Below, one piece after another: positions 21,114 to 32,909 of a DNA stretch of 64,000 nucleotides. A model generated the notes under the pieces. It saw only the letters and a list, made by a program, of their open reading frames with translations. It was not told the origin of the DNA and ran no database searches. This DNA is from Klebsiella electrica (GTDB lineage Bacteria; Pseudomonadota; Gammaproteobacteria; Enterobacterales; Enterobacteriaceae). The stretch covers positions 2,170,001 through 2,234,000 of the forward strand of contig NZ_CP041247.1 in assembly GCF_006711645.1 (NCBI RefSeq), written 5' to 3'. Both the position numbers and the translations under genes were made by a program. Numbering within the stretch: position 1 is the stretch's first letter; each line of letters begins with the position of its first letter.

Positions 21114-21143
21114 GTCGTTAACCCTTTTAAACTTTTTAATTAG

Positions 21144-21521
<378 letters not shown>

Positions 21522-21530
21522 GCCAGTTGA

Positions 21531-21557
21531 AAGAGGGAGCTTGTCTCCCTCTTTTCA
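21531..21557 (+). terminator. rplT terminator
   Basis: Stem AAGAGGGAG/CTCCCTCTT with a five-base loop, followed by T residues. Confidence 0.85.
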
Positions 21558-21644
21558 TTTCAACACCATCAATACATTGACTTTTATTGCCGTAAGCTTT
21601 TCAATACAGGTCTTACGTCTCGTACCAGACAAGGTAATGCAAGC

Positions 21645-21689
21645 ATGAATGCTGCTATTTTCCGCTTCTTTTTTTACTTTAGCACCTGA
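21645..21689 (+). CDS. pheM: Phenylalanyl-tRNA synthetase operon leader peptide
   Basis: A 14-residue leader peptide, [14 protein letters not shown], with five phenylalanines. Ribosome stalling at the Phe codons when charged tRNA-Phe is scarce prevents formation of the downstream terminator and allows pheST transcription. It is identical in design to the E. coli attenuator and too short for usual ORF cut-offs. Confidence 0.95.
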
Positions 21690-21736
21690 ACTCAGGAGGC
21701 TAGCGCGTGAAAGAAGAAACGGAAAACAGCGCCAGA

Positions 21737-21762
21737 AAGCCTCCCACTGTGGAGGCTTTTTT
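21737..21762 (+). terminator. pheST attenuator terminator
   Basis: Stem AAGCCTCC/GGAGGCTT followed by T residues, 48 bases after the pheM stop; it is the regulated terminator of the attenuator. Confidence 0.88.
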
Positions 21763-21846
21763 CGTATATGAACGTGTTCATTCTATTTCAAGCTGCAGGT
21801 GTGCGGGCTGAGTGCGCATCCGGCGACGGCGATTTCTCTGCGCTAA

Positions 21847-22923
<1,077 letters not shown>

Positions 22924-22938
22924 GGGCAGGACAGAACA

Positions 22939-25326
22939 ATGAAATTCAGTGAACTGTGGTTACGCGAGTGGGTTAACCCGGCGATCGACAGCGAAGCGCT
23001 GTCCGAGCAGATTACCATGGCCGGCCTCGAAGTGGACGGCGTTGAGCCGGTTGCCGGTAGCTTCAACGGCGTTGTGGTGGGCGAAGTGGTTGAGTGCGGC
23101 CAGCACCCGAATGCCGACAAACTGCGCGTCACCAAAGTCAACGTCGGCGGCGAACGTCTGCTGGACATCGTCTGCGGGGCGCCAAATTGCCGCCAGGGGC
23201 TGAAAGTTGCGGTTGCCACCATCGGCGCCGTGCTGCCGGGCGACTTCAAAATTAAAGCCGCGAAACTGCGCGGTGAACCTTCCGAAGGGATGCTGTGCTC
23301 GTTTTCTGAGCTGGGCGTTTCCGACGATCATAGCGGCATTATCGAGCTGCCGGCAGATGCGCCGATCGGCACGGATATCCGTGAATACCTGCAGCTGGAC
23401 GATAACACTATCGAAATCAGCGTCACGCCGAACCGTGCGGACTGCTTAGGTATCATCGGCGTCGCCCGCGACGTAGCCGTTCTGAATAAAGAACCGCTGA
23501 ACGCGCCGGAGATGACCCCTGTTGCCGCCACCATTACCGATACGCTGCCTATCAGCGTTGAAGCGCCAGAGGCCTGTCCTCGTTACCTGGGCCGCGTGGT
23601 GAAGGGTATCAATGTGAAAGCGCCAACCCCGCTGTGGATGAAAGAGAAACTGCGTCGCTGCGGTATTCGCTCTATCGATGCGGTGGTTGACGTCACCAAC
23701 TATGTGCTGCTCGAACTGGGTCAGCCGATGCATGCGTTCGATTGCGACCGCATCAACGGCGGCATCGTGGTCCGTATGGCGAAAGAGGGTGAGAAACTGG
23801 TTCTGCTGGACGGTAGCGAAGCCAAACTGGATACCGATACCCTGGTCATTGCCGATCATCACAAAGCGCTCGCGATGGGCGGTATCTTTGGCGGTGAACA
23901 CTCTGGCGTCAATGACGAAACGCAGAACGTGCTGCTGGAATGCGCATTCTTCAGCCCGCTGTCCATCACCGGCCGCGCGCGTCGCCACGGTCTGCACACC
24001 GATGCCTCTCATCGCTATGAGCGCGGCGTGGATCCCGCGCTGCAGTATAAAGCGATGGAACGTGCAACCCGCCTGCTGATCGATATCTGCGGCGGCGAAG
24101 CGGGTCCGGTTATCGATGTGAGCAACGAAGCTGCGCTGCCGAAGGCGGCGACCATTACCCTGCGTCGTAGCAAACTGGATCGTCTGATTGGCCATCATAT
24201 TGATGATGCGCAGGTCAGCGATATTCTGACTCGTCTGGGCTGTGAGGTGACCGCTGGCGAAGGCGAATGGCAGGCCGTCGCGCCGAGCTGGCGCTTCGAT
24301 ATTGCCATCGAAGAGGACCTGGTCGAAGAGGTGGCTCGCGTTTACGGCTATAACAATATTCCGGACCGGCCGGTGCAGGCGGGGCTGATTATGGGCACCC
24401 ACCGCGAAGCGAATCTGTCGCTGAAACGTGTAAAAACGCTGCTTAACGACAAAGGCTATCAGGAAGTGATCACCTACAGCTTCGTTGACCCGAAAGTGCA
24501 GCAGCTGGTTCATCCGGGTGAAGAAGCCCTGATTCTGCCAAGCCCAATCTCCAGCGAAATGTCGGCGATGCGTCTGTCGCTGCTGACCGGCCTGCTGGGT
24601 ACGGTCGTGTACAACCAAAACCGTCAGCAAAGCCGCGTGCGTATTTTTGAAAGCGGTTTGCGCTTTGTTCCGGATACTCAGGCTCCACTGGGCATTCGTC
24701 AGGACGTGATGCTGGCTGGCGTTATCTGCGGCAACCGCGACGAAGAGCACTGGAATCTGGCAAAAGAGACCGTTGATTTCTATGATCTGAAAGGCGATCT
24801 GGAGTCCATTCTCGACCTGACCGGTAAATTAGCGGATATCGAATTCCGCGCGCAAGCGAACAAAGCCCTGCATCCGGGGCAGTCAGCGGCGATTTATCTG
24901 AAAGGTGAACGTATTGGTTTCATTGGGGTTGTTCATCCTGAACTGGAACGTAAACTGGATCTGAACGGTCGGACTTTAGCGTTCGAACTGGAGTGGAACA
25001 AGCTTGCAGACCGCGTGGTGCCTCAGGCGCGCGAGATTTCTCGTTTCCCGGCGAACCGTCGTGATATCGCCGTTGTCGTTGCGGAAAACGTACCCGCAGC
25101 CGATGTTTTGACAGAGTGTAAGAAAGTTGGCGTAAATCAGATAGTTGGCGTAAACTTATTTGACGTGTACCGTGGTAAAGGGGTGGCGGAAGGCAGTAAG
25201 AGCCTTGCGATTAGCCTCATCCTGCAGGATACCAGCCGTACACTCGAAGAAGAGGAGATTGCCGCTACCGTTGCCAGATGTGTAGAGGCATTAAAAGAGC
25301 GATTCCAGGCATCATTGAGGGATTGA
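22939..25326 (+). CDS. pheT: Phenylalanyl-tRNA synthetase beta subunit
   Basis: Large subunit, 795 residues, for tRNA binding and editing of Tyr-tRNA-Phe. An N-terminal EMAP-II-like tRNA-binding domain ([16 protein letters not shown]), the B3/B4 editing domain, B5 domains and a C-terminal anticodon-binding fold ([15 protein letters not shown]) are all present. It sits 15 bases after pheS and almost abuts ihfA, and it contains the ihfA promoter. Confidence 0.97.
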   Translation: MKFSELWLREWVNPAIDSEALSEQITMAGLEVDGVEPVAGSFNGVVVGEVVECGQHPNADKLRVTKVNVGGERLLDIVCGAPNCRQGLKVAVATIGAVLPGDFKIKAAKLRGEPSEGMLCSFSELGVSDDHSGIIELPADAPIGTDIREYLQLDDNTIEISVTPNRADCLGIIGVARDVAVLNKEPLNAPEMTPVAATITDTLPISVEAPEACPRYLGRVVKGINVKAPTPLWMKEKLRRCGIRSIDAVVDVTNYVLLELGQPMHAFDCDRINGGIVVRMAKEGEKLVLLDGSEAKLDTDTLVIADHHKALAMGGIFGGEHSGVNDETQNVLLECAFFSPLSITGRARRHGLHTDASHRYERGVDPALQYKAMERATRLLIDICGGEAGPVIDVSNEAALPKAATITLRRSKLDRLIGHHIDDAQVSDILTRLGCEVTAGEGEWQAVAPSWRFDIAIEEDLVEEVARVYGYNNIPDRPVQAGLIMGTHREANLSLKRVKTLLNDKGYQEVITYSFVDPKVQQLVHPGEEALILPSPISSEMSAMRLSLLTGLLGTVVYNQNRQQSRVRIFESGLRFVPDTQAPLGIRQDVMLAGVICGNRDEEHWNLAKETVDFYDLKGDLESILDLTGKLADIEFRAQANKALHPGQSAAIYLKGERIGFIGVVHPELERKLDLNGRTLAFELEWNKLADRVVPQAREISRFPANRRDIAVVVAENVPAADVLTECKKVGVNQIVGVNLFDVYRGKGVAEGSKSLAISLILQDTSRTLEEEEIAATVARCVEALKERFQASLRD
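25108..25137 (+). promoter_or_regulatory. ihfA promoter inside pheT
   Basis: A perfect TTGACA at 25108-25113 with a weak -10 (GTAAAT or CGTAAA) 17-18 bases on. E. coli ihfA also has its own promoter inside pheT. Confidence 0.5.
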
Positions 25327-25330
25327 ACCT

Positions 25331-25630
25331 ATGGCGCTTACAAAAGCTGAAATGTCAGAATATCTGTTTGATAAGCTTGGGCTTAGCAAGCGGGATGCCA
25401 AAGAACTGGTAGAGTTGTTTTTCGAAGAGGTGCGTCGTGCTCTGGAAAACGGAGAACAGGTAAAACTCTCCGGGTTCGGCAACTTCGATTTGCGGGATAA
25501 AAACCAACGCCCGGGTCGTAACCCGAAAACGGGGGAAGATATTCCCATTACAGCCCGGCGTGTGGTGACCTTCAGACCCGGCCAGAAACTTAAAAGCCGT
25601 GTCGAAAACGCTTCGCCCAGAGACAAATAA
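25331..25630 (+). CDS. ihfA: Integration host factor alpha subunit
   Basis: A 99-residue DNA-bending protein of the HU/IHF family that works as a heterodimer with IhfB. The beta-arm with the intercalating proline is seen in [11 protein letters not shown]. It is four bases after pheT, and translation probably follows from that transcript as well as from its own promoter. Confidence 0.98.
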   Translation: MALTKAEMSEYLFDKLGLSKRDAKELVELFFEEVRRALENGEQVKLSGFGNFDLRDKNQRPGRNPKTGEDIPITARRVVTFRPGQKLKSRVENASPRDK

Positions 25631-25642
25631 TCTGAACTAACT

Positions 25643-25670
25643 AAAAAGGCCGCTGATGCGGCCTTTTTCT
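25643..25670. terminator. ihfA terminator
   Basis: Stem AAAAAGGCCGC/GCGGCCTTTTT around TGAT, with A and T runs on both sides. Confidence 0.88.
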
Positions 25671-25683
25671 TTTACATTGAAAA

Positions 25684-25755
25684 TTAACTGCTTATGGCCA
25701 TAACCTTCACTTCGACGAGGATGTCAGGGTGCACCATCCCCGCCTGGACGACCGC
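25684..25755 (-). pseudogene. Remnant of a RidA/YjgF-family gene, C-terminal end
   Basis: On the minus strand about 23 codons read [20 protein letters not shown] then AISS and a stop. This resembles the conserved C-terminus of Rid proteins (Arg-Thr/Ala-x-Val-x-Val-Ala, then ValGluIle). The frame meets a stop just upstream (TGA near 25753) and btuC begins shortly after, so only a 3' fragment remains. Recognition rests on a short motif. Confidence 0.4.
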
Positions 25756-25869
25756 GCGTGTCGGTCATCGGGTCAGCCGGTTATCTGTTACTCTGCGGGA
25801 GGTTTTGCTTTTCTCACCTCTGTCGCCACCGTAAAATCACCGCTATCTCTTTCTGGCATGACGGAAATT

Positions 25870-26856
25870 ATGCTGACCTTTGCCCAAACTCAACAGCGCC
25901 GCAACCGGCGCTGGCTCATTGCACTCCTGCTGTTGCTTCTCGCCATGATAACCGTCAGTCTCTGCGCCGGAGAGCAGTGGATTGGCCCGCAGGAGTGGGT
26001 CAGCGCCAAAGGGCAGCTGTTTATCTGGCAGATTCGTCTGCCGCGTACCTTGGCCGTTCTGCTGGTAGGGGCTGCGCTGGCGCTCTCCGGGGCTATCATG
26101 CAGGCCTTATTCGAAAACCCGCTGGCGGAGCCGGGGCTGCTCGGCGTCTCCAACGGCGCTGGCGTGGGGTTAATTGCCGCGGTATTGCTGGGCAAAGGCT
26201 ATCTGCCGGGCTGGGCGCTGGGACCGTGCGCGATTCTCGGCGCGCTGGTGATTACCTTTATTCTGCTGCGTTTTGCCCGCCGGCATCTGTCAACCAGCCG
26301 TCTGCTGCTGGCGGGCGTCGCGCTCGGCATTATCTGTAGCGCGCTGATGACCTGGGCGGTCTATTTCTCCACCTCGTTCGATCTGCGCCAGCTTATGTAC
26401 TGGATGATGGGCGGGTTTGGCGGCGTAGACTGGCAGCAGCTGTGGCTGATGCTGGCGCTGTTGCCGGTACTTATCTGGGCGTGTCTGCAATCACAGCCGC
26501 TGAATCTCCTCGCGCTGGGTGAGGTATCAGCCCGTCAGTTGGGACTGCCTCTCTGGCTATGGCGCAGGCTGCTGGTGGTGGCGACAGGATGGTTGGTTGG
26601 CGTGAGCGTGGCGTTGGCGGGGGCAATCGGATTTATTGGGCTGGTGATACCGCATATTCTGCGCTTATGCGGCTTGAGCGATCATCGGGTACTGCTTCCG
26701 GCCTGTCTGCTTGCTGGCGCCAGTGCGCTGCTCGGCGCCGATATCATTGCCCGCCTGGCGCTGTCGGCGGCGGAATTACCGATCGGCGTGGTCACCGCGA
26801 CGCTGGGCGCGCCGGTTTTCATCTGGCTACTGCTGAAATCTACCCATTCGCAATAA
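25870..26856 (+). CDS. btuC: Vitamin B12 ABC transporter permease BtuC
   Basis: Inner-membrane permease of the FecCD family, 328 residues with ten membrane helices, that carries cobalamin with BtuD and BtuF. Diagnostic stretches are [22 protein letters not shown] and the coupling-helix motif [12 protein letters not shown]. The start MLTFAQ was chosen by alignment with E. coli; the frame is open 47 codons further upstream into the Rid remnant. A foreign lipoprotein gene lies between it and btuE. Confidence 0.94.
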   Translation: MLTFAQTQQRRNRRWLIALLLLLLAMITVSLCAGEQWIGPQEWVSAKGQLFIWQIRLPRTLAVLLVGAALALSGAIMQALFENPLAEPGLLGVSNGAGVGLIAAVLLGKGYLPGWALGPCAILGALVITFILLRFARRHLSTSRLLLAGVALGIICSALMTWAVYFSTSFDLRQLMYWMMGGFGGVDWQQLWLMLALLPVLIWACLQSQPLNLLALGEVSARQLGLPLWLWRRLLVVATGWLVGVSVALAGAIGFIGLVIPHILRLCGLSDHRVLLPACLLAGASALLGADIIARLALSAAELPIGVVTATLGAPVFIWLLLKSTHSQ

Positions 26857-26865
26857 GCGGTAGGC

Positions 26866-26890
26866 TGGCGCAGCCATTATCGCTGCGCCA
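26866..26890. terminator. Hairpin between convergent btuC and the lipoprotein gene
   Basis: Perfect inverted repeat TGGCGCAG/CTGCGCCA with a nine-base loop. It lacks a clear T run. Confidence 0.5.
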
Positions 26891-26904
26891 GGGGAGGGCG
26901 GGGC

Positions 26905-27705
26905 TTACCAGCCTTTGATCGCATCGCCTTTGTACACTTCCATCGCTTTATCCGCGACTTCCTTAGTCTGGAAGGCCTCTTTCAGCTCCTGAATCTTTTT
27001 ACTGTCTTTATTCTCTTCACGTGAAACGATGGCATTCACATACGGAGAGTCAGGTCCTTCCATAAATAAACCATCGCGAGCGGCGGAGAGACCCGCCTGC
27101 GCGGAGAAGTTGGTGTTAATAATCGACAGCGCGACGTTGGGATCGTCGAGGGTCCGGGTCAGCTGTGGCGTATCGACTTCAACAATTTTCAAATGTTTCG
27201 GGTTGTCGATAATATCCAGCGAGGTCGGCAAATAGCCCACTCCCTCTTTCAACTTGATTAAGCCCTGCGCCTGCAGCAGGAGCAGGCTGCGGCCTAAGGT
27301 CGTGGTTTCGTTAGAGATAGTTATCGTTGCGCCGTCCGGCAGCTCGTTAAGATGTTTAATTTTGCGCGAATAGGCGGCAATCGGGAAGACAAACGTTTTA
27401 CCAACGATGGCGAACTTGTAGCCGCGTTCTTTCGACTGAGCCTCAAGGTAGGGCAGCGTCTGGAAGGCATTCGCATCGACGTCTTTATTATTTAACGCTT
27501 CATTAGGCAGGACGTAATCATTAAAAGAGATGACCTCGACGTCGAGGTTATATTTATCCTTCGCGACCTGCTCAACCACTTTCCAGATAGCTTCATCCGG
27601 CCCGGTGTTAATCGCCACCTTAACTTTGTTATTATCGTCAGGAGAACAGGCCGATAACAACACTACCGATGTGGCGATTAATACCGAACTTAACAACTTT
27701 TTCAT
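26905..27705 (-). CDS. MetQ/NlpA-family substrate-binding lipoprotein
   Basis: A 266-residue lipoprotein with the lipobox LLSAC (Cys20). The mature part resembles MetQ and NlpA throughout, for example FNDYVLPNEALNNKDVDANAFQTLPYL, TLGRSLLLLQ and DSPYVNAIVSREENKDS. These proteins bind methionine or related amino acids for MetNI. No metN or metI is nearby, so it is an orphan that may feed another transporter. It lies opposite to btuC and btuE, splitting the btuC-btuE pair found in E. coli. Confidence 0.85.
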   Translation of the reverse strand: MKKLLSSVLIATSVVLLSACSPDDNNKVKVAINTGPDEAIWKVVEQVAKDKYNLDVEVISFNDYVLPNEALNNKDVDANAFQTLPYLEAQSKERGYKFAIVGKTFVFPIAAYSRKIKHLNELPDGATITISNETTTLGRSLLLLQAQGLIKLKEGVGYLPTSLDIIDNPKHLKIVEVDTPQLTRTLDDPNVALSIINTNFSAQAGLSAARDGLFMEGPDSPYVNAIVSREENKDSKKIQELKEAFQTKEVADKAMEVYKGDAIKGW

Positions 27706-27929
27706 CTATAAAACTCTCTCAAATGGGTCCATAACAAAAGGCTATTACATCCGTTTAACACTGTACACTGAATTGTCTGCTGACCATATTGAGAGGAATT
27801 CATGTTACCGGCCTTTATGGCGCGGTATTCCTGGCGGCCGATTCGACGTACAATGAACGCTCGTGAATCCGCTACAGTAGATAGGGATCACCTTAATCAG
27901 CAACCTGCTTTATGGACGGAGGGAAGGCT

Positions 27930-28481
27930 ATGCAACACGATATTCTGAATACTGAAGTCACCACGATTGATGGTCAAAAAACGACGCTGGCTGATTATGC
28001 CGGTCGCGTTTTGCTGATTGTGAATGTGGCGTCAAAATGTGGTCTCACGCCGCAGTATGAGCAGCTCGAAACATTGCAAAAAGATCTCGAAAACGACGGG
28101 TTTACCGTACTTGGCTTCCCGTGCAACCAGTTTCTGGGTCAGGAACCAGGGAGCGAAGAGGAGATCAAGACGTTTTGCAGTACCACCTATGGCGTGACTT
28201 TCCCGCTGTTCAGCAAGGTAGACGTCAACGGGGAACATCGTCATCCGCTGTACCAGAAACTGGTTGCGGTCGCGCCACAGGCCGTGGCGCCGGAAGGCAG
28301 CGGTTTCTACGAGCGTATGGCAAGCAAAGGCCGGGCGCCAGCCAACGTCGGCGACATTTTGTGGAACTTCGAAAAATTCCTGCTGGGCAAAGATGGCCAG
28401 GTTATTCAGCGCTTCTCGCCGGATATGACCCCGGACGATCCGCAGCTGGTGGCCGCCATTAAAGGGGCGTTAGCGAAATAA
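27930..28481 (+). CDS. btuE: Glutathione/thioredoxin peroxidase BtuE
   Basis: A 183-residue non-selenium glutathione-peroxidase family enzyme that reduces peroxides, not needed for B12 uptake itself. The peroxidatic cysteine lies in [16 protein letters not shown], and [13 protein letters not shown] and the tryptophan in [10 protein letters not shown] complete the active site. The start MQHDIL follows GGAGGGAAGGCT. Its stop overlaps the btuD ATG by one base. Confidence 0.94.
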   Translation: MQHDILNTEVTTIDGQKTTLADYAGRVLLIVNVASKCGLTPQYEQLETLQKDLENDGFTVLGFPCNQFLGQEPGSEEEIKTFCSTTYGVTFPLFSKVDVNGEHRHPLYQKLVAVAPQAVAPEGSGFYERMASKGRAPANVGDILWNFEKFLLGKDGQVIQRFSPDMTPDDPQLVAAIKGALAK

Positions 28482-29230
28482 TGCCGTTTTTGATGCAGCT
28501 GCGTAATGTCAAAGAGGCGGGGCGTCTGGCGCCGTTTAGCGCGCAGGTCCGTCCCGGTGAAATGGTCCATCTGGTCGGGCCAAACGGCGCAGGCAAAAGC
28601 ACGCTGCTGATGCGAATGGCAGGCCTGACCGCAGGTCCCGGAGAGGTTGTTTTCAACCAACGTAAACTGGAACAGTGGTCGGCTCAGGAGCTGGCGCGCC
28701 ACCGGGCCTACCTGAGCCAGCACCAGATGCCGCCTTTCGCCATGCCGGTATGGCACTACCTGTCGTTGCATCTGCAGCAGGGCGGGCAAAGCGAACTGCT
28801 CGGCAGCATTGCCGGTAAGCTGGGCCTGAGCGATAAGCTCGGGCGCCAGGTGAATCATATCTCTGGCGGCGAGTGGCAGCGCGTGCGCCTGGCGGCGGTC
28901 ATTCTGCAGGTTCATCCGCTGGCGAATCCGGCGGGGCAACTGCTGGTGCTGGATGAACCGATGAATAGCCTGGACGTGGCGCAGCAGGCGGCGCTCGATC
29001 GGGTGCTCGGCGAACTGTGCGAGTCGGGCGTGGCGGTGGTGATGAGCAGTCACGATCTTAACCATACCCTGCGACACGCGCATCAATCCTGGCTTATCTG
29101 CCGGGGACAGGCCATTGCCTGCGGTGAGACATCGGCGGTGCTAACCGAAGAAAACTTAACCGCGGCCTACGCGATTCCTTTTCAACGCATCGCGGTCGCC
29201 GGTCATTTTATGCTCGTGGCGTCACAGTAG
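28481..29230 (+). CDS. btuD: Vitamin B12 ABC transporter ATPase BtuD
   Basis: A 249-residue ATPase that powers BtuC. Walker A is GPNGAGKST, the signature is ISGGEWQRV, Walker B is [12 protein letters not shown], and the switch histidine is in SSHDLN. Start and stop overlap with btuE indicates translational coupling. Length equals the E. coli protein. Confidence 0.96.
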   Translation: MPFLMQLRNVKEAGRLAPFSAQVRPGEMVHLVGPNGAGKSTLLMRMAGLTAGPGEVVFNQRKLEQWSAQELARHRAYLSQHQMPPFAMPVWHYLSLHLQQGGQSELLGSIAGKLGLSDKLGRQVNHISGGEWQRVRLAAVILQVHPLANPAGQLLVLDEPMNSLDVAQQAALDRVLGELCESGVAVVMSSHDLNHTLRHAHQSWLICRGQAIACGETSAVLTEENLTAAYAIPFQRIAVAGHFMLVASQ

Positions 29231-29311
29231 CACGAAGCAACCTTGCCAGTGCATTGATAAACCAGCTAAATTATCCTGACGAAATGATAAGGAACAGAGG
29301 AATCGTCTGAG

Positions 29312-29776
29312 ATGCGTTTGTGGTTCATTTTACTGGCGGCGCTATTGCTGGCTGGCTGCAGCCACCACCGGGCGCCGCCGCCGAATCCGCGGCTTGCAGA
29401 TTCCATTACCGTTATCGCCAACCTGAACGAACAGCTGCGCAACTGGCGGGGCGCGCCGTATCGCTATGGCGGTATGTCTCCGCGCGGGGTCGATTGTTCC
29501 GGGTTTGTCGTCATGACCTTCCGCGATAAGTTTGCCCTGCAATTGCCACGTGAAACTCGCGATCAGGCAGAGATTGGCACTAAAATTGATAAAAGCGAGT
29601 TGTTACCGGGGGATCTGGTCTTTTTCAAAACCGGTTCCGGCGACAGCGGTCTGCATGTGGGCATCTACGATACCGACAATCAGTTTATCCATGCCTCGAC
29701 CAGCCAGGGGGTGACGCGCTCTTCCCTGAATAACGTCTACTGGAACAAGAAATTCTGGCAGGCCCGCAGGATATAG
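29312..29776 (+). CDS. nlpC: NlpC lipoprotein, NlpC/P60 endopeptidase
   Basis: A 154-residue lipoprotein with lipobox LLAGC. The NlpC/P60 cysteine peptidase domain has the catalytic cysteine in GVDCSGFV and the histidine in LHVGIYD; the family cleaves peptidoglycan stem peptides. In E. coli ydiV follows; here the next gene is selO. Confidence 0.94.
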   Translation: MRLWFILLAALLLAGCSHHRAPPPNPRLADSITVIANLNEQLRNWRGAPYRYGGMSPRGVDCSGFVVMTFRDKFALQLPRETRDQAEIGTKIDKSELLPGDLVFFKTGSGDSGLHVGIYDTDNQFIHASTSQGVTRSSLNNVYWNKKFWQARRI

Positions 29777-29796
29777 CGACGGACGTCGTAGCGAAG

Positions 29797-29820
29797 GGGA
29801 AGCACTGGCTTCCCTTTTTT
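29797..29820 (+). terminator. nlpC terminator
   Basis: Stem GGGAAGC/GCTTCCC with a four-base loop, followed by six T residues. Confidence 0.85.
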
Positions 29821-29891
29821 ATGTCGATAACCCTGCGGTTCTCCCGTGTTAATACCGTGTTGAAGGCACTACACTGGAGAGAGGAGGAACC

Positions 29892-31334
29892 ATGACCCTG
29901 TCTTTTACTACCCACTGGCGTGATGAACTGCCGGATTTCTATACCGCTTTAGCGCCCACCCCGCTGAAAAATGCCCGACTTGTCTGGCACAATGCGCCGC
30001 TGGCGCAAACCCTGGGTATTCCAGAGGCGCTGTTTCATCCGGCGCAGGGCGCCGGCGTGTGGGGCGGTGAAACGCTGCTGCCCGGCATGTCGCCGCTGGC
30101 GCAGGTTTACAGCGGCCATCAGTTTGGCGCCTGGGCCGGCCAGCTTGGTGATGGCCGGGGGATTTTGCTGGCTGAACAGCAGTTGCCGGACGGCCGCCGC
30201 CTGGACTGGCACCTCAAGGGCGCCGGACTGACGCCCTATTCGCGAATGGGCGACGGGCGAGCGGTGCTGCGTTCGACGATCCGCGAAAGTCTGGCCTCGG
30301 AAGCCATGCATGCGCTGGGGATCCCGACGACGCGCGCGCTCGCCATGGTCGCCAGCGAAACCCCCGTGCAACGCGAAACGCTGGAAAGCGGCGCGATGTT
30401 GCTGCGCCTGGCCGAAAGCCACGTGCGTTTCGGCCATTTTGAACATTTTTATTATCGCCGTGAGCCGCAAAAGGTACAACAGCTGGCCGACTACGTGATT
30501 CGTCACCACTGGCCAGCGCTGGTGGATGAAGCCGATAAATACGTTTTATGGTTCCGTGACGTTGTCACGCGAACGGCGACGCTGATCGCCAGCTGGCAGA
30601 CGGTAGGCTTCGCTCATGGGGTGATGAACACCGATAATATGTCGATTCTTGGACTGACGATGGACTACGGCCCCTACGGCTTCTTGGACGACTTCAAACC
30701 CGATTTTATCTGCAACCATTCCGATTATCAGGGCCGCTACAGCTTTGAAAACCAGCCGGCGGTTGGCCTGTGGAATTTACAACGTCTCGCGCAGTCGCTG
30801 TCGCCGTTTATTGCGGTGGATGCGCTTAATGCCGCGCTGGATGACTACCAGCATGCCCTGCTGACGGTATACGGCCGCCGGATGCGCGATAAGCTGGGTC
30901 TGTTCACCCAGCAGAAAGGCGATAACGACCTGCTGGATGGGCTGTTTGCGCTGATGATACGGGAAGGCAGCGATTACACCCGGACGTTTCGCATGCTGAG
31001 CGTGAGTGAACAACACAGCGCGGCGTCGCCGCTGCGCGATGAGTTTATCGATCGCGCGGCCTTCGATAGCTGGTTCGCAAACTATCGCGCGCGCCTGCGC
31101 GATGAGGCGATCGATGATGCGCAGCGCCAGCAGCAGATGCAGAGCGTTAACCCGGTGCTGGTGTTACGCAACTGGCTGGCACAACGGGCTATCGAGCAGG
31201 CAGAACAAGGGGAGATGAGCGAACTGGCGCGCCTGCATGAAGCGTTAAGTCAGCCGTTTACAGACCGGGACGATGATTATGTCAACCGTCCGCCCGACTG
31301 GGGAAGGCGTCTGGAAGTCAGCTGTTCCAGCTGA
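29892..31334 (+). CDS. selO: Protein adenylyltransferase SelO (YdiU)
   Basis: A 480-residue pseudokinase-fold enzyme that transfers AMP from ATP to protein hydroxyl groups, with redox-related targets. Family stretches are [38 protein letters not shown] and [20 protein letters not shown]. The C-terminus ends RLEVSCSS with the conserved cysteine at the position that is selenocysteine in animal homologs. It is monocistronic and is followed by a large hairpin (31342-31378). Confidence 0.94.
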   Translation: MTLSFTTHWRDELPDFYTALAPTPLKNARLVWHNAPLAQTLGIPEALFHPAQGAGVWGGETLLPGMSPLAQVYSGHQFGAWAGQLGDGRGILLAEQQLPDGRRLDWHLKGAGLTPYSRMGDGRAVLRSTIRESLASEAMHALGIPTTRALAMVASETPVQRETLESGAMLLRLAESHVRFGHFEHFYYRREPQKVQQLADYVIRHHWPALVDEADKYVLWFRDVVTRTATLIASWQTVGFAHGVMNTDNMSILGLTMDYGPYGFLDDFKPDFICNHSDYQGRYSFENQPAVGLWNLQRLAQSLSPFIAVDALNAALDDYQHALLTVYGRRMRDKLGLFTQQKGDNDLLDGLFALMIREGSDYTRTFRMLSVSEQHSAASPLRDEFIDRAAFDSWFANYRARLRDEAIDDAQRQQQMQSVNPVLVLRNWLAQRAIEQAEQGEMSELARLHEALSQPFTDRDDDYVNRPPDWGRRLEVSCSS

Positions 31335-31378
31335 CCTTATCTTGCGGACTTTCTCCGTGCCCACGGGCGGAGACCGTC

Positions 31379-31567
31379 CTATTTAGTCAGAATCAGTTTC
31401 CCCGCATGGGTCTGGCGCAGCAAGTAGCGCTGGCCCCCGTGTTCAATCACCACCCGGCCTTCAGCGCCGAGTAGGGTGTGACTGTTGATCTTACGGTCCG
31501 TGGGCATGGGGTAAGGGGCATTGTCTTTTGTTTTTTCTGCTGTGGCAGTGTTATCCATACGCGTCAT
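31379..31567 (-). CDS. hemP: Hemin uptake protein HemP family (YdiE)
   Basis: A 62-residue protein of the HemP family. The conserved C-terminal half reads NSHTLLGAEGRVVIEHGGQ, then YLLRQTHAGKLILTK. Members are iron-regulated and linked to heme or siderophore use. The start is uncertain between ATG 31567 and ATG 31558, and neither has a strong ribosome-binding site. A strong Fur box sits 24 bases upstream of the earlier start, so iron repression is likely. Confidence 0.85.
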   Translation of the reverse strand: MTRMDNTATAEKTKDNAPYPMPTDRKINSHTLLGAEGRVVIEHGGQRYLLRQTHAGKLILTK

Positions 31568-31590
31568 AGCACCAAAATAAAAATAAAAGA

Positions 31591-31609
31591 AACAATGATA
31601 ATCATTATC
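31591..31609. promoter_or_regulatory. Fur box upstream of hemP
   Basis: AACAATGATAATCATTATC agrees with the Fur consensus GATAATGATAATCATTATC at 17 of 19 positions. Confidence 0.82.
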
Positions 31610-31721
31610 AGTAATGTTAATTTTCACGGCAAGCGTTATTTGTCAAAACCCTGTTTTTTGGGAGTGTGCGTCAGATTGTGCGGAGAGAATCTCCCCCACC
31701 ACGGCGTGGCGGGGGCGGGGA

Positions 31722-32768
31722 CTACAGGCGGGTAGCGGTTGCTGCGGCCAGTTCGGCCAGCAAACGTTCGCTATCTTCCCAGCTCAGGCAAGGATCGGTG
31801 ATGGACTGGCCGCGCGTCAGCGGTTGCCCGGCCACCACTTTCTGCGTGCCTTCCCGCAGGAAGCTTTCGGCCATGATGCCGGCAATCGATGTGGAACCGG
31901 CGCGAATCTGCTGGCAGATATCGGCGCACACCTCCAGCTGACGGCGGTGCTGCTTCTGGCAGTTGCCGTGGCTGAAATCAACCACCAGCTGTTCCGGCAG
32001 GTCAAATTCACGCAGCGCATCGCAGGCGGCGGCGATATCTTCAGCATGGTAGTTCGGCTGTTTGCCGCCGCGCATGATGATATGCCCGTACGGGTTGCCG
32101 CTGGTCTGATAGATGGTCATCTGTCCCTGCTTATCCGGCGACAGGAACATATGGCTGGCGCGGGATGCGCGGATGGCGTCGACAGCGATACGGGTGTTGC
32201 CATCGGTACCGTTCTTGAAGCCGACCGGACAGGAGAGCGCGGAGGCCATTTCCCGGTGGATCTGGCTTTCGGTGGTGCGCGCGCCGATGGCGCCCCAGCT
32301 TATCAGGTCGGCAATAAACTGCCCGGTCACCATATCGAGAAATTCGGTGGCGGTGGGAACCCCCAGCTCGTTGACCTGTAGCAGCAGCCGACGCGCCAGC
32401 GCAAGACCGTGATTCACCCGATAGCTGCCGTTAAGGTCAGGATCGGAAATTAACCCTTTCCAGCCGACAACGGTGCGCGGCTTTTCAAAGTAGGTGCGCA
32501 TGACGATTTCCAGCTGCGGCTGGTAGCGCTCGCGCATCCCCTGCAGGCGGCGCGCGTAGTCCATCGCCGCGTCGGTATCATGGATGGAACACGGTCCGAT
32601 AATCACCAGTAAACGGCTATCTTCCCCGTTGAGGATCTTTTCAATCCGGCGGCGGGAGGCGGCGACGTGCGCCGCAACGTCGGCAGAGACGGGATGCCGC
32701 TGCGCCAGTTCCGCGGGCGTCACCAGGCTTTCAATGCGCGCGGTACGCAATTCATCTGTTCTGTTCAT
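31722..32768 (-). CDS. aroH: DAHP synthase, tryptophan-sensitive
   Basis: A 348-residue class I DAHP synthase that joins phosphoenolpyruvate and erythrose-4-phosphate, the first step of the shikimate pathway. Motifs include LLVIIGPCSIHD, FEKPRTVVGWKGLI and GNCQKQHRRQ. It is assigned to the tryptophan-sensitive isozyme because of its position next to ppsR/ppsA and the TrpR operator upstream. The start MNRTDELRT gives the E. coli length; twenty upstream codons in the frame were left out. A GC-rich hairpin lies just after the stop. Confidence 0.94.
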   Translation of the reverse strand: MNRTDELRTARIESLVTPAELAQRHPVSADVAAHVAASRRRIEKILNGEDSRLLVIIGPCSIHDTDAAMDYARRLQGMRERYQPQLEIVMRTYFEKPRTVVGWKGLISDPDLNGSYRVNHGLALARRLLLQVNELGVPTATEFLDMVTGQFIADLISWGAIGARTTESQIHREMASALSCPVGFKNGTDGNTRIAVDAIRASRASHMFLSPDKQGQMTIYQTSGNPYGHIIMRGGKQPNYHAEDIAAACDALREFDLPEQLVVDFSHGNCQKQHRRQLEVCADICQQIRAGSTSIAGIMAESFLREGTQKVVAGQPLTRGQSITDPCLSWEDSERLLAELAAATATRL

Positions 32769-32909
32769 TGGAGTCTCAAAAAATCTGTTTCTTCCGCGGC
32801 GAAAATGCCGGGAAGTGATGCGCATCACGATAAACCAATCCCTGTTTATTGCAAGGACAGGTCATGATCCTGTATGGGCCACGGGCGATAGCATAAACAA
32901 ATTTTCTCC

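Noticed and set aside
25125-25154. Direct repeat AGTTGGCGTAAA in pheT
   Set aside because: It encodes a VGVN repeat that is present in PheT proteins generally; no mobile or regulatory meaning is needed.
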